From positions 49,170-113,169 of the forward strand of contig JASLDW010000032.1 of the NCBI GenBank assembly GCA_030151365.1: 64,000 nucleotides of DNA, read 5' to 3'. This document shows, piece after piece, positions 53,161 through 62,525 of the stretch. The stretch is from Lysobacter sp. GTDB lineage: Bacteria > Pseudomonadota > Gammaproteobacteria > Xanthomonadales > Xanthomonadaceae. Numbering within the stretch: position 1 is the stretch's first letter; every line of letters starts with the position of its first letter. Below the pieces are notes generated by a model, which was not told where the DNA came from, made no database searches, and saw only the letters and a list, made by a program, of their open reading frames with translations. A program made the position numbers and the translations under genes.

Positions 53161-53179
53161 TTGTTAAGGATTTGTTTCT
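53161..53179 (+). promoter_or_regulatory. TTGTTAA-type element upstream of receptor 2
   Basis: TTGTTAAGGATTTGTTTCT, 78 bases before the receptor 2 ATG; matches 15 of 19 bases of the receptor 1 element at a comparable distance, while the surrounding leaders differ. Confidence 0.5.
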
Positions 53180-53257
53180 ACCGCATAGTCCGGCAGTCGG
53201 GCTCGAGCCCTGACCTGTTATTCCCGTCTCGAAATTTTCCCCAGGGGTACATCCAAA

Positions 53258-56200
53258 ATGGCATCAAACTCCATCAAGTCCAACGTGCGCGTCAGTGCAT
53301 TGGCAGCTGCGTTGAGCCTTTGCTTCGCAGGCACTGCCTATGCGCAGTCGACCACCGGCAACGTGTACGGCAACGCCGCACCGGGCGAAACCATCACGCT
53401 CGTCAGCGACACCGGTTTCGCGCGCACCGTGACCGCGGACAGCACCGGCCGCTACACCGCCGGCAACCTGCCGATCGGCAACTACACCGTCACCGCCCGC
53501 AAGGGTGACCAGGTCGTCGGCACCCAGACTGTCCTGGTGAAGGTGAGTTCGGGTACGGAAGTGTCCTTCGCTGGCGGCGCCGCGAACAATTCCGGCAACG
53601 AACTCGGCACGATCACCGTGACCGCCACCGGCGCCGGCATCGACGTGACGCAGGTCGACTCGCGCACCGTCATCACCGCGAAGGACCTGGCCGTCCTGCC
53701 GATCGCGCACAGCGCGGAAGCCATCGCATTGCTGGCCCCCGGCACCGTCAAGGGCAGCGGCTTCTTCGGAAACGCCGTGTCGTTCGGTGGCGCGGGCGTC
53801 AGCGAAAACGCCTACTACATCAACGGCTTCAACGTGTCCGATCCGCTGGCCAACATCGGTGGCCTCGGCCTGCCGTACGGTTCGATCGCGCAGCAGGAAA
53901 CCTACACCGGCGGCTACAGCGCCATGTACGGTCGTTCCGACGGTGGCGTGATCAGCCAGATCGGCAAGCGCGGCACCAACGACTGGCACTTCGGTGGTCA
54001 GGTCACCTGGCGCCCGAAGCAGCTCTCGTCCACGGCGAAGAACGTCTATTACCCGAACGCCATGACGTTGCCGAGCACCCCGGCTGGCGTGTACACCAAG
54101 CCGTCCGACACGTACTTCATCGACGACCTGTATGGACAGGCGCATGGCTGGGAATTCCCGCGCTATGAAACCGTGGCCAACTCCACCTGCACCCCGAAGG
54201 TCGCCGGTACCTATTGCTGGCACTACGACGATCCGACCCTGCCGGGCACGCTGAACCGCGACCGCAGCAAGGACAAGACCTGGAACACCACCTACAGCGC
54301 CTATATCGGCGGTCCGCTGGTTCCGAACAAGCTGTTCTTCTTCCTGTCGGCCGAGAAGTCCAAGACCTCGTACGTGTCGACCGGCACCAATGCGCCGGGC
54401 TCGCTGCGTTCCTACATGGACAGCCCGTCGACCAAGATCTACGGCAAGATCGACTGGAACATCAATGATTCCAACATCATCGAACTGACCGGAATCAAGG
54501 AAAACGACCACACCCAGGGCACGACGTACGACATCTACGACGGCACCACGAAGGCCTATGGCCGCGACATCGCGTACCACGGCCTCGCGACCCCGTCGAA
54601 GCAGGACACGTTCGTCTACATCGCCAAGTACACCAACTACCTGACCGACGCGCTGAACTTCTCGGTGACCTACGGCAAGGACGTGGTGCACAACCCGACC
54701 ATGGTGGCCGTCAACTCGCCGCTGCCGTTCATCCAGAACACCTCGCTGATCCCCGCCGCGTTGATTCCCGCGGGTGGGCTCGTGCTGCCGCAGCTGTCCA
54801 GTGGCGGCGCGACGCCGACCTCCAGGCTGCAGGCCACCGGCGTGCGCTTCGACGTCGAGTACAAGATCGGCTCGCACCAGATCCACGGCGGCATCGACGA
54901 CATGACCTACAAGGCAGTCGACCAGGGCTCCGCCACCTCCGGACCTGGTTACTTCTGGTCGTACCGCGGCGGCACCACTGTCCGCAAGTACTTCTTCAAC
55001 ACCATGGCGAGCATGTCCGTGGTGCAGAAGGCTGCCTACGTGGAAGACAACTGGCAGGTTACCGACCGCTTCCTGATCAAGGCCGGCCTGCGCAGCGACG
55101 ACTTCAACAACAAGAACAACGCCGGCCAGAGCTACGTGCATGAAAAGCACCAGCTCGCCCCGCGCGTCGGCTTCGCCTTTGACGTCAAGGGTGATTCGAC
55201 GATGAAGCTGTTCGGCAACGTCGGTCGCTACTATCTGGCGCTGCCGAATGAAGTCGCCATCCGTGGCGCGTCGCCGTCGACGTTCTACTACCAGTCCTAC
55301 ACCTTCACCGGCGTGGACCAGAACGGCCAGCCGACCGGCCTGGGCGCCCCGGGCGCTCCGACCTCGGGCAACAACGAGTTCGGCCAGCCTGTCGACCCGG
55401 CGTCGATCGCCTCCAAGAACCTGAAGCCGCAGTACCAGGACGAGGCGATCCTCGGCATGGACTGGCAGTTCAGCAGCAAGTGGGTCGCCGGTGCCAAGGC
55501 GACGTACCGCAAGCTCGGTACGATGATCGACGACTGGTGCGATACCGGCCGCATCTACAACAAGATCGATGCCAGCGGCAAGAATTCGGACGACTACAAC
55601 ATTTCGGGTTGCTACATCATCAACCCGGGTCGCACGAACAACTTCCACATCGCCAAGGCTGATGGTTCGGGCTACAGCGATTTCACCTTGACCAACGACG
55701 AACTCGGTTTCGGCAGCCTGAAGCCGATCCGCAAGTACATGGCGCTGGACCTGTACCTGGAGCATCCGTTCGACGGCAAGTGGCAGGCCCGCTTGGATTA
55801 CACCTGGAGCCGCAACCCGGGTAACACCGAAGGCCAGCTGAAGTCGGATATCGGCCAGGGCGACGTGTCCAAGACCCAGGATTGGGACTCGAAGGAGCTG
55901 ATGTACAACTCCTACGGCTACATGGCGAACGACCGCCGTCATTCGCTCCGTGCCCGCGGCATGTACCAGCTGACCCCCGAGTGGCTGCTGACCGGCAAGC
56001 TGCTGGTGCAGTCGGGCGTTCCGAAGAACTGCCTCGGCTTCTTCTTCAACGACCAGGATCCGATCGGTTACGGTTCGTCCTACCATGTCTGCAACGGCAA
56101 GGACTATGCTCCGGGTTCGGAACACGGTCCGTGGACCAAGCAGATCGACCTGGGCATCGTCTACCGTCCGCGTTACTTCAACAAGAAGCTGACGTTCTCG

Positions 56201-56377
56201 GCCGACGTGTTCAACATCACCAACGATCGCAAGCCGCTGCAGTACAACGCTCGTTACGAGATCGACAACTTCGCGGTGAAGGGCCACGGTACCGGCACGC
56301 TGAACTCCAGCTACAACATGCCGCTGTACTTCCAGACCCCGCGCTACGTGCAGCTCAGTGTCAGCTACGACTACTGA
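53258..56377 (+). CDS. Oar-type TonB-dependent receptor, copy 2
   Basis: 1039 residues, same architecture as copy 1: signal peptide ending AYA-Q, CarboxypepD_reg domain, plug with INGFNVSDPLANIGGLGLPYGS, barrel ending YVQLSVSYDY. Most positions are identical to copy 1 by eye. The main difference is a longer loop near residues 267-325 (SDTYFIDDLYGQAHGWEFPRY...), just before the shared cysteine pair STCTPKVAGTYCW, plus other loop changes. Same-family duplicate with probably different ligand range. Preceded by a perfect CRP/Clp box and followed by a strong terminator. Confidence 0.93.
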   Translation: MASNSIKSNVRVSALAAALSLCFAGTAYAQSTTGNVYGNAAPGETITLVSDTGFARTVTADSTGRYTAGNLPIGNYTVTARKGDQVVGTQTVLVKVSSGTEVSFAGGAANNSGNELGTITVTATGAGIDVTQVDSRTVITAKDLAVLPIAHSAEAIALLAPGTVKGSGFFGNAVSFGGAGVSENAYYINGFNVSDPLANIGGLGLPYGSIAQQETYTGGYSAMYGRSDGGVISQIGKRGTNDWHFGGQVTWRPKQLSSTAKNVYYPNAMTLPSTPAGVYTKPSDTYFIDDLYGQAHGWEFPRYETVANSTCTPKVAGTYCWHYDDPTLPGTLNRDRSKDKTWNTTYSAYIGGPLVPNKLFFFLSAEKSKTSYVSTGTNAPGSLRSYMDSPSTKIYGKIDWNINDSNIIELTGIKENDHTQGTTYDIYDGTTKAYGRDIAYHGLATPSKQDTFVYIAKYTNYLTDALNFSVTYGKDVVHNPTMVAVNSPLPFIQNTSLIPAALIPAGGLVLPQLSSGGATPTSRLQATGVRFDVEYKIGSHQIHGGIDDMTYKAVDQGSATSGPGYFWSYRGGTTVRKYFFNTMASMSVVQKAAYVEDNWQVTDRFLIKAGLRSDDFNNKNNAGQSYVHEKHQLAPRVGFAFDVKGDSTMKLFGNVGRYYLALPNEVAIRGASPSTFYYQSYTFTGVDQNGQPTGLGAPGAPTSGNNEFGQPVDPASIASKNLKPQYQDEAILGMDWQFSSKWVAGAKATYRKLGTMIDDWCDTGRIYNKIDASGKNSDDYNISGCYIINPGRTNNFHIAKADGSGYSDFTLTNDELGFGSLKPIRKYMALDLYLEHPFDGKWQARLDYTWSRNPGNTEGQLKSDIGQGDVSKTQDWDSKELMYNSYGYMANDRRHSLRARGMYQLTPEWLLTGKLLVQSGVPKNCLGFFFNDQDPIGYGSSYHVCNGKDYAPGSEHGPWTKQIDLGIVYRPRYFNKKLTFSADVFNITNDRKPLQYNARYEIDNFAVKGHGTGTLNSSYNMPLYFQTPRYVQLSVSYDY

Positions 56378-56406
56378 TCCAGTTCCAAGGCAGTAGTGCA
56401 ACAACG

Positions 56407-56437
56407 AAAACGGCCACCTTCGGGTGGCCGTTTTTTT
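56407..56437 (+). terminator. Terminator after receptor 2
   Basis: AAAACGGCCACC-TTCG-GGTGGCCG followed by seven Ts. Near-copy of the receptor 1 terminator with compensating base changes in the stem. Confidence 0.95.
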
Positions 56438-56548
56438 GCATGGGGGATCGAGCCAACCCGGAGCCGTGGTTGCCGGAATCATGGCGCGCGCGAGCCGGCG
56501 CCAGGTGGGCGAACGCAGGCATGTGCAGGACCGCAGTCCGCGGGCAAC

Positions 56549-56572
56549 AAAAAAGCCGCCCGGGGGCGGCTT
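56549..56572 (-). terminator. Terminator after the outer-membrane-like gene
   Basis: On the minus strand AAGCCGCCC/GGGCGGCTT is followed by a run of Ts; about 40 bases past the stop of the gene at 56611-57432. Confidence 0.9.
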
Positions 56573-56610
56573 CGTGCTTCACCGATGGCGCGCCCAAGGC
56601 ACGCGATCGA

Positions 56611-57432
56611 TCAGAGATCCTGCTGGTAGCGCACGTAGGGAACCGCGCTTTCTTCCTTGCCGGCGTCCTTGCCGGGCACGGCGAACGGATTGCTGCCCTT
56701 GGTGACGATGTTCTCGGCGCCGACCGAAAGCTGGCCGCTCCACGGCGTGCGCCAGGTGACGCCAAGGCCGAAGCCTTCGAACCTGGGCTGGCCGGGGACA
56801 TTGACGATGCGGCCGAACACGTTGGCGCGGACGTTGCCGATGCCGCCGCCCACGCTGAGCGACTGGGTATTCCAGCGGTCTGCAAGCAGTGGCGGTGCTT
56901 CGTTGATGGGCACGAGACGCGCGCTTGCAGTGGTGCCGGCGATCGACACCACGCCATTGCGGCCGACTGTACGTTCGGCGAACAGCGCCATGTCGTTCTG
57001 CTGCACCTTGCCGCTGACCGGAGTCAGCCATTCCGGCAGGCCGGCATTGCCCTTGCCGAGGTTGAAGCCGACTCGGTTGCTGCCCTTCTGGACACTGGCG
57101 CCGATGCCATGGCGACCGGTGCCGCCGAGGGAGCCGAGCATGCAGCCATCAGAAAGGTTGCGGATCGACTGGGTCCGGGCCTTGGAGTCGCATAGCAGGG
57201 CCAGCGATTCGCCGTTGTCCAGGCCGAAGGCGCTGTCGAGGGAGTTGCTGCCGAAGCGCCATTGCGCCTGCTTGCCCTGGGAGTGGACCGGATCGAGGCG
57301 GAGGAAGGCTTCGACCTTGCCGCTGCGGCTGTTCACGACCGGGACATAGGTGGACGACTGCGCATACGCCGACGCGCTGCAGGCGAGAGCCAGCAGGGAC
57401 ACGGCGGCAACGGTGCGGAACCGGTTGTTCAT
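56611..57432 (-). CDS. Exported protein of unknown function, possible outer-membrane beta-barrel
   Basis: 273 residues. A signal peptide (1-24, ends AYA-Q) of the same style as the receptors. The mature part is glycine-rich with alternating polar/hydrophobic strands (GRHGIGASVQKGSNRVGFNLG; SLSVGGGIGNVRANVFGRIV; FGLGVTWRTPWSGQLSVGAEN) typical of a small beta-barrel. The end VRYQQDL lacks a terminal aromatic. Two cysteines (LLCDSK, DGCMLG) lie 16 residues apart. No family recognised beyond a Xanthomonadaceae-type look. Convergent with receptor 2; its leader carries the TTGTTAA-type block. Confidence 0.75.
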   Translation of the reverse strand: MNNRFRTVAAVSLLALACSASAYAQSSTYVPVVNSRSGKVEAFLRLDPVHSQGKQAQWRFGSNSLDSAFGLDNGESLALLCDSKARTQSIRNLSDGCMLGSLGGTGRHGIGASVQKGSNRVGFNLGKGNAGLPEWLTPVSGKVQQNDMALFAERTVGRNGVVSIAGTTASARLVPINEAPPLLADRWNTQSLSVGGGIGNVRANVFGRIVNVPGQPRFEGFGLGVTWRTPWSGQLSVGAENIVTKGSNPFAVPGKDAGKEESAVPYVRYQQDL

Positions 57433-57494
57433 CGACAGTCAGACCGGGCCCAATGCCCGAAGTTCCCCTCATTTGAACGGATTGATTCTAGTCC

Positions 57495-57513
57495 GTTTAT
57501 GTTTCTTTAACAA
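57495..57513 (-). promoter_or_regulatory. TTGTTAA-type element upstream of the outer-membrane-like gene
   Basis: On the minus strand TTGTTAAAGAAACATAAAC, 62 bases before the ATG. Identical to the receptor 1 element over the first 11 bases, weaker beyond. Confidence 0.4.
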
Positions 57514-57542
57514 CTCAGACCAACACCATACACCCGATTCAG

Positions 57543-58430
57543 CTACTGCAGGCGTGAAGGCGGCGTCACGGTCGGCGGGTCGGCAAACAACTGTTCGATC
57601 TCGCGACCTGTGAGACGATAGCCGGTGCCGCAGAACTCGCAAATGATCTCGGCTTCGCCCGTTTCCGCCGCCGCCACGGCCTCTTCCCTGCCCAGGGCGC
57701 GCAGCATGTCTTCGACCCGTCCGAGGGAGCAGGAACAGCCGAACTGCAGCGACCGGGCACCGAGGTCCTGGATTGCTTCCTGGTGGAACAGGCGCGTCAG
57801 CAGGATGTCGGCCGGGAGTTCGAGCAGTTCGTCGCGGCCCAGGGTATCGGCCAGGAGGGAAATGCGGTTCCAGCCGTCGTCATCGCCGGCGGCGCCCGGG
57901 AGCACCTGCAGGAGGAGGCCCGCGGCGCGCTCGCCGTCGGCGGCGAGGACCAGTCGGGTCGGCAGCTGTTCGGAGCGCTCGAAATAGTCTTCGAGGGCGC
58001 CCGACAGGGTCGAGGATTCCAGCGGGACCAGGCCCTGGTAGCGCACCGGTTCGCCACCCCCGAGTCCGGGGTTCTCGATGGTCACGGCCAGCAGGGCATC
58101 GTCGCCGAGATCGGCGAGGCTTGCCGGGGCGGGCAGGTCGTCGGCGAGGCGGGCGATGCCGCGCAGGGTTCCGGCCGCGGTGCTCTCGGCGAACAGGGTG
58201 CGCAGGCCACCGCTGCTGCGGGCCTGCAACGACAGCCGGCCTTCGACCTTGGTGTGGGCGCTCAGCAGGGCGCTGGCGACCAGCGCCTCGCCGAGGAGGG
58301 CTTCGACCGGCGCGGGGTAGCTGGCACGCGCGAGTACTTCCTTCCAGGTGGCGTCGAGGCGGACGTGGGCACCACGGACATGTGCGTCCGGTAGCAGGAA
58401 ACGATGGAGGAGGTCGCTGGTATCGCTCAT
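57543..58430 (-). CDS. hslO: Redox-regulated chaperone Hsp33
   Basis: Holdase activated by oxidation, protecting proteins during oxidative heat stress. 295 residues. The N-terminal domain contains EALLGEALVASALLSAHTKVEGRLSLQARSSGG. The zinc switch is intact: FGCSCSLGR (C-x-C) and CEFCGTGY (C-x2-C) about 27 residues later. Start is the ATG giving MSDTSDLLHRF. The gene is divergent from mtgA with only 28 bases between start codons, so their promoters must overlap each other's coding ends. Confidence 0.95.
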   Translation of the reverse strand: MSDTSDLLHRFLLPDAHVRGAHVRLDATWKEVLARASYPAPVEALLGEALVASALLSAHTKVEGRLSLQARSSGGLRTLFAESTAAGTLRGIARLADDLPAPASLADLGDDALLAVTIENPGLGGGEPVRYQGLVPLESSTLSGALEDYFERSEQLPTRLVLAADGERAAGLLLQVLPGAAGDDDGWNRISLLADTLGRDELLELPADILLTRLFHQEAIQDLGARSLQFGCSCSLGRVEDMLRALGREEAVAAAETGEAEIICEFCGTGYRLTGREIEQLFADPPTVTPPSRLQ

Positions 58431-58458
58431 GTCGGTTTTCGGCAAGGATAATGTCCGG

Positions 58459-59283
58459 ATGGCTCGGACTTCAGACAGGCGAGATGGGGGCGCGACGGCT
58501 GCCGCGCAAGGGACGCGCCGCCAGCAACGGCGGCGGCGACTGCGCAAGTGGCTGATGTGGCTGCCGGTGATCGCGATCGCGTTCAGCATCCTGCAGGTCG
58601 CGAGCCTGCGCTTCATCGATCCGCCGTTCTCCAGTTTCATGGCGATCCGCACGCTGGGCGCGTGGCTGTCGGGGGACACCGGCTTCCGCATCGCCTACGA
58701 CTGGCGACCACTGGCGAAAATTTCACCAACGCTGCCGGTCGCGGTGATGGCCTCGGAGGACCAGAAGTTCGCCGAGCACGACGGCTTCGACTTCGACGCG
58801 ATCCATGCCGCAGAACGCTACAACGCGCGCATGAAGGCACGCGCCGAAGCGCGTGGCCGGCCAGTGACGAAGGTGCGCGGCGCCAGCACCATCAGCCAGC
58901 AGACCGCGAAGAACCTGTTCCTGTGGCAGGGCGACAACATGGCGATGCGCTGGGGGCGCAAGGGCCTGGAGGTCTGGTACACCTTCCTGATGGAACACCT
59001 GCTGCCGAAGCAGCGCATCCTCGAGCTCTACGTCAACATCGCCGAATTCGGCGACGGCGTGTACGGCGCGCAAGCGGCATCGCGCAGCTTCTTCGGCGTC
59101 GATGCATCGCGGTTGTCGGCGGCGCAGTCGGCGCGCCTCGCGGCGGTGCTGCCCAGTCCGAAACGGTTCAGCGCGGCGCACCCGAGCGCCTATGTGTTGC
59201 GGCGCGCGAACGCGATCCAGCGCCAGATGGGCAACCTCGGTGGGGTCGGCGCGTTGCAGGACGTCGAGGACGCCGGGCGCTGA
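58459..59283 (+). CDS. mtgA: Monofunctional peptidoglycan glycosyltransferase MtgA
   Basis: Polymerises lipid II into glycan strands. 274 residues, GT51 family. A basic arginine-rich N-terminus (RRQQRRRRLRKW), one membrane anchor (~29-50), then the catalytic domain: EDQKFAEHDGFDF with the catalytic Glu, GASTISQQTAKNLFLW, GRKGLEVWYTFLME, KQRILELYVNIAEFGDGVYG and LAAVLPSPKRF. Start chosen as MARTSDRR; an ATG ten codons upstream would overlap hslO. Followed 55 bases later by the CBS-domain gene. Confidence 0.95.
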   Translation: MARTSDRRDGGATAAAQGTRRQQRRRRLRKWLMWLPVIAIAFSILQVASLRFIDPPFSSFMAIRTLGAWLSGDTGFRIAYDWRPLAKISPTLPVAVMASEDQKFAEHDGFDFDAIHAAERYNARMKARAEARGRPVTKVRGASTISQQTAKNLFLWQGDNMAMRWGRKGLEVWYTFLMEHLLPKQRILELYVNIAEFGDGVYGAQAASRSFFGVDASRLSAAQSARLAAVLPSPKRFSAAHPSAYVLRRANAIQRQMGNLGGVGALQDVEDAGR

Positions 59284-59338
59284 GCATCCCGACGGGGGCG
59301 GGAGTATGCTGGAGCCCGGCTCGACGGAGGATTCGACG

Positions 59339-59770
59339 ATGGGTCAGGTCCGGCATTTGCTTGCTGCGAAGAAGGTTTCCGGCGTGGTGGCGATCGCACC
59401 CTCGGCACCGGTGATCGACGCACTGAAACTGATGGCCGACCACGGCATCGGCGCGGTGCTGGTGATGGAGGGCCAGAAACTGGTCGGCATCCTTTCCGAG
59501 CGCGACTACGCGCGCAAGGTGGTACTGCTGGGGCGCACGTCGGCGACGACGCCGGTGAGCGACATCATGAGCCACGAAGTGGTGTGCGCGCGTCCCGGCG
59601 ACGACATCCACCAGTGCATGCAGGTGATGACGGACAAGCGCGTACGCCACCTGCCGATCCTCGATCACAAGGAAGTCATCGGCCTGGTGTCGATCGGCGA
59701 CCTGGTGAAGGCGGTGATCGACGACCAGAAGACCGAGTTGCGCCACCTGCAGGACTACATCACGTCGTGA
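59339..59770 (+). CDS. Twin CBS-domain protein
   Basis: 143 residues consisting of two CBS motifs: residues ~8-65 (VVAIAPSAPVIDALKLMADHGIGAVLVME...GILSERDYARKV) and ~75-130 (EVVCARPGDDIHQCMQVMTDKRVRHLPILD...GLVSIGDLVKAV). Pairs of CBS motifs bind adenine nucleotides and act as energy or redox sensors. No enzymatic domain attached. The ATG at 59339 has a GGAGG eight bases upstream; an in-frame ATG at 59306 lacks one. Likely transcribed with mtgA or from its own promoter; function unknown. Confidence 0.92.
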   Translation: MGQVRHLLAAKKVSGVVAIAPSAPVIDALKLMADHGIGAVLVMEGQKLVGILSERDYARKVVLLGRTSATTPVSDIMSHEVVCARPGDDIHQCMQVMTDKRVRHLPILDHKEVIGLVSIGDLVKAVIDDQKTELRHLQDYITS

Positions 59771-59783
59771 TGCGTGCGGCGCG

Positions 59784-60431
59784 TCAGGGAACCACCAGTT
59801 CCCAGACCGCCACGAAGTGGCAGACCGTGCCGGCGGCGACGAAGACATGCCATATCGCGTGCGCGTACGGCAGCTTTTTGCTGAGGTAGAAGATCGTGCC
59901 GAGGGTGTAGCAGGCGCCGCCGGCGATGATCCACTCGAACACCCACGGAGTCAGCGCACTGCGCATCGCCCGCCATTCGAGCATGCCCAGCCAGCCCATG
60001 GCGATGTAGACCAAGGTCGAGACCAGTTTGAAGCGGCCGGTGAAGAACAGTTTGAAGGCGATGCCGAATGCGGCCAGCACCCATACCGCGATGAACAGGC
60101 GCATGCCGCCGGGCGATGGCAGGGCGAGCAGGGTGAATGGCGTGTAGGTGCCGGCGATCAGCAGGTAGATGGCGCAATGGTCCATGACCTTGAGGCGCGC
60201 GCGGCGAACCGGATCGACGGCATGGTGGTAGGCGGTGCTGGCTGCGTACAGCGCGAGCATCGATGCCGCGAACACGGCGGCCGACAGCAGGCGCAGGCCG
60301 TCGGCATGGCGCAGTGCCGCCACGAGCAGCAGGACGATGCCGGCAACCACCGCGGCGACGGCGCCCAGGGCCGCGCTCCACACGTTGGCGCGCTCTTCCT
60401 GCGGGGTATAGGTGGAAACGCCGTGGCTCAT
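59784..60431 (-). CDS. trhA: Hemolysin III / PAQR-family membrane protein (TrhA-like)
   Basis: 215 residues, seven transmembrane helices. Family marks: STAYHHAVDPVRRARLKVMDHCAIYLLIAGTYTPF with the Ser/His/Asp residues that bind a metal in PAQR proteins, and ALPYAHAIWHVFVAAGTVCHF with the second histidine pair near the C-terminus. The E. coli homologue (YqfA/TrhA) helps maintain membrane energetics; the name hemolysin is historical. Start uncertain: ATG at 60431 (MSHGVSTY) preferred, 60449 also open. Convergent with the CBS gene. Confidence 0.92.
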   Translation of the reverse strand: MSHGVSTYTPQEERANVWSAALGAVAAVVAGIVLLLVAALRHADGLRLLSAAVFAASMLALYAASTAYHHAVDPVRRARLKVMDHCAIYLLIAGTYTPFTLLALPSPGGMRLFIAVWVLAAFGIAFKLFFTGRFKLVSTLVYIAMGWLGMLEWRAMRSALTPWVFEWIIAGGACYTLGTIFYLSKKLPYAHAIWHVFVAAGTVCHFVAVWELVVP

Positions 60432-60495
60432 GGCCGCAGCATACGGCATCGTCGCGTCATGCCGGGAAAGAAACCGGGCGCGATGCGTAGGGACC

Positions 60496-62481
60496 TCAGC
60501 GTTGCTTGCCGCAATACGTCCCGGACTTGCCGCCAAGATTGGTGGTGGCGACCACGGCGGCTGCCGGCGCGGTGAACGCCCCGATCGCCGCGGCGGCGAG
60601 GGCGCGCAGGCCGATCTGCTTGTAGTCGGGGCGCACGCTGGCGTGGACGAAGCTGCCGCGGACGTACAGTGGCGCGCGCAGGGACAGCGGACTGAAGCGT
60701 CGCGGCGTGGTGAGGATGGTCACGTCGAGTTGTTCGTTCTTCATGTCGATCCGCCCGCCGCCCTTCATCAACAGGTCGGTGGTGTCGAATACGAGGGCGC
60801 GCGGCTTCGCCACGCCGTCGCGCACGGCGAAATCGCCGTAGGCGCAGCGGATGGGGATCTGTTCGTCGCGGGTCAGCTTGATCTTGAGGATGCGTGCGAG
60901 GTCGAGTCCGGCGAAGGCCATCGCCAGCTTGCTGATCTGGCCACGGCCCATGCCGAGATCGACGTCGCCATCGGCGCTGCCGAGGATGGCCGCGATCGAG
61001 TTGCCGCTGCCGGTGATCGTCGCGTTGCCACCGAGCTTGCCGATGGCGGTATCGCCGAGCTTCACCTTCGGCAACAGCTTCGACAGTACGACGTCGCTGG
61101 CATGGACGTCGGCCTTCGTCTGCAGCACGTCCTTGCGGGCATCCATACGGATGTCGGAACGGATGTGGCCGTCGGCCACACCGAAATCGAGCGGGTGCAG
61201 CGTCAGCACGCCGGACTTCAGCGCGAGGACGGCGTTCATGTCGTCCACCGGCAATGTCTGGGTGTTGATGCGCGTCGCGCGCAGGCGGACATCGGCATCC
61301 ATCGAGCGCAGCTTGGTGGTGTCGTAGGGATCGTCGGGGAACAACTTGCCGCGTGCCTGCTGCTTCGCTTCCTTCGCCGCGAGCTCGGGGTTGGTCTGGT
61401 GGCCCGGGTTCGGGCCGCCGCCGATGAATCCGCGCAGGTCCTGGAGGTCGAGGCGCTTCGAATGGAGGTCGGCCTTCAGGTAGCGACGCGATCCGGTGGT
61501 GAAATGCGCCATTCCCGACAGATCGCTGTTGCCGACACGGCCGGTGAAGCCGTCGTAGTTCCAGGTGCTGCTGGTCGGTGAATGGACGACGCGGGTGAGG
61601 CGACCGTCGAGCGAGTAGGGCGGCGTGGGCGGCAGCGCGATGCCGAGCAGGCGGTAGAGGTCCTCGAGATTGTTGCCCGACAGCGCGAGCTGCAGGTTGA
61701 AGTCGCGCATCCGCAGCGGATCGAGCAGGGTGCCGCGTGCATGGGCATGGGTGGCACCGGCAACCGCCTTGATGTCGACCTGGTACGGTCGATCGCGATC
61801 GCGCAGGTCGAGTGGCGATTCGCCATGTCCCTGCAGGGCGAGGGCGCTCCCCTTCCAGTGCCCGGAGCCCTTGACGTCGATCGGTGGCCCCGAAGCCGGC
61901 GAGCCGGGCTTGCCGGTCTGCACCGCGATGTCGATGTCGGTGCGCCCCCTGGAATCGATGAAGCGCAGGCGGCCATCGTCGATCCACAGGCGGCGGAAGG
62001 TCGGCTGCATGCCGCGCGCATCGCTCGACTTCAGGACCCAGTTGCCGATGCCTTCGGGCCCGGTTTCAAGCAGCAAGTCGGGGCGGACCAGCGCGAGGTC
62101 GGGGATGCGGAAGTCGCGCGAGAACAGCGCGGGCCACAGTTCGAAGCTCACCCGCAGGCGGTCTGCCTTCGCCATCACCGGCGTCTTCGACCACGCGGCG
62201 TTGGAGAAACGCAGGCCGTCAGCGGTGACCGTGGTCAGGCTGCCGAGACGGACGTCGAGGTTGCCGTCGATATGCAGCTCGCGCCCGGTCGTGGCATCGA
62301 CGTAACGTTCGATCGGGCGCTTGAACCAGTTCCAGTCCCACGACAGGACCAGCGCGATGATCGCGATGGCGAGGACGCCAGTGGACGTCCACCATGGATG
62401 GCGGCGGATCCAGTGGCGCTGCGGTTCGCGTGCTGGCGGGTCGCTGCGCACGCCTTCTGCGATGGGGGCATCGTCACTCAT
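60496..62481 (-). CDS. AsmA-family protein
   Basis: 661 residues. One N-terminal transmembrane helix (~33-53, TSTGVLAIAIIALVLSW), then the AsmA opening (ATGRELHIDGNLDVRLGSLTTVTADGLRFSNAAWS) and a long beta-rich periplasmic region. The AsmA C-terminal module is clear: GGNATITGSGNSIAAILGSADGDVDLGMGRGQISKL and GDFAVRDGVAKPRALVFDTTDLLMKGGGRID. AsmA-like proteins are bridge-like lipid transporters between inner and outer membranes. ATG at 62481 preferred over a GTG three codons upstream. Confidence 0.92.
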   Translation of the reverse strand: MSDDAPIAEGVRSDPPAREPQRHWIRRHPWWTSTGVLAIAIIALVLSWDWNWFKRPIERYVDATTGRELHIDGNLDVRLGSLTTVTADGLRFSNAAWSKTPVMAKADRLRVSFELWPALFSRDFRIPDLALVRPDLLLETGPEGIGNWVLKSSDARGMQPTFRRLWIDDGRLRFIDSRGRTDIDIAVQTGKPGSPASGPPIDVKGSGHWKGSALALQGHGESPLDLRDRDRPYQVDIKAVAGATHAHARGTLLDPLRMRDFNLQLALSGNNLEDLYRLLGIALPPTPPYSLDGRLTRVVHSPTSSTWNYDGFTGRVGNSDLSGMAHFTTGSRRYLKADLHSKRLDLQDLRGFIGGGPNPGHQTNPELAAKEAKQQARGKLFPDDPYDTTKLRSMDADVRLRATRINTQTLPVDDMNAVLALKSGVLTLHPLDFGVADGHIRSDIRMDARKDVLQTKADVHASDVVLSKLLPKVKLGDTAIGKLGGNATITGSGNSIAAILGSADGDVDLGMGRGQISKLAMAFAGLDLARILKIKLTRDEQIPIRCAYGDFAVRDGVAKPRALVFDTTDLLMKGGGRIDMKNEQLDVTILTTPRRFSPLSLRAPLYVRGSFVHASVRPDYKQIGLRALAAAAIGAFTAPAAAVVATTNLGGKSGTYCGKQR

Positions 62482-62525
62482 GCCCTTCACACGTTGGGCG
62501 ACGCGTGGTCAAACCGCGGTGAAAC

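Noticed and set aside
49923..56482. Very long minus-strand open frames opposite both receptors
   Set aside because: Their similarity to each other only mirrors the similarity of the receptor genes; no start signals or domains.
59784..60431. Hemolysin / virulence factor reading of the PAQR-family gene
   Set aside because: The family name is historical; membrane-integral PAQR features fit a housekeeping role.
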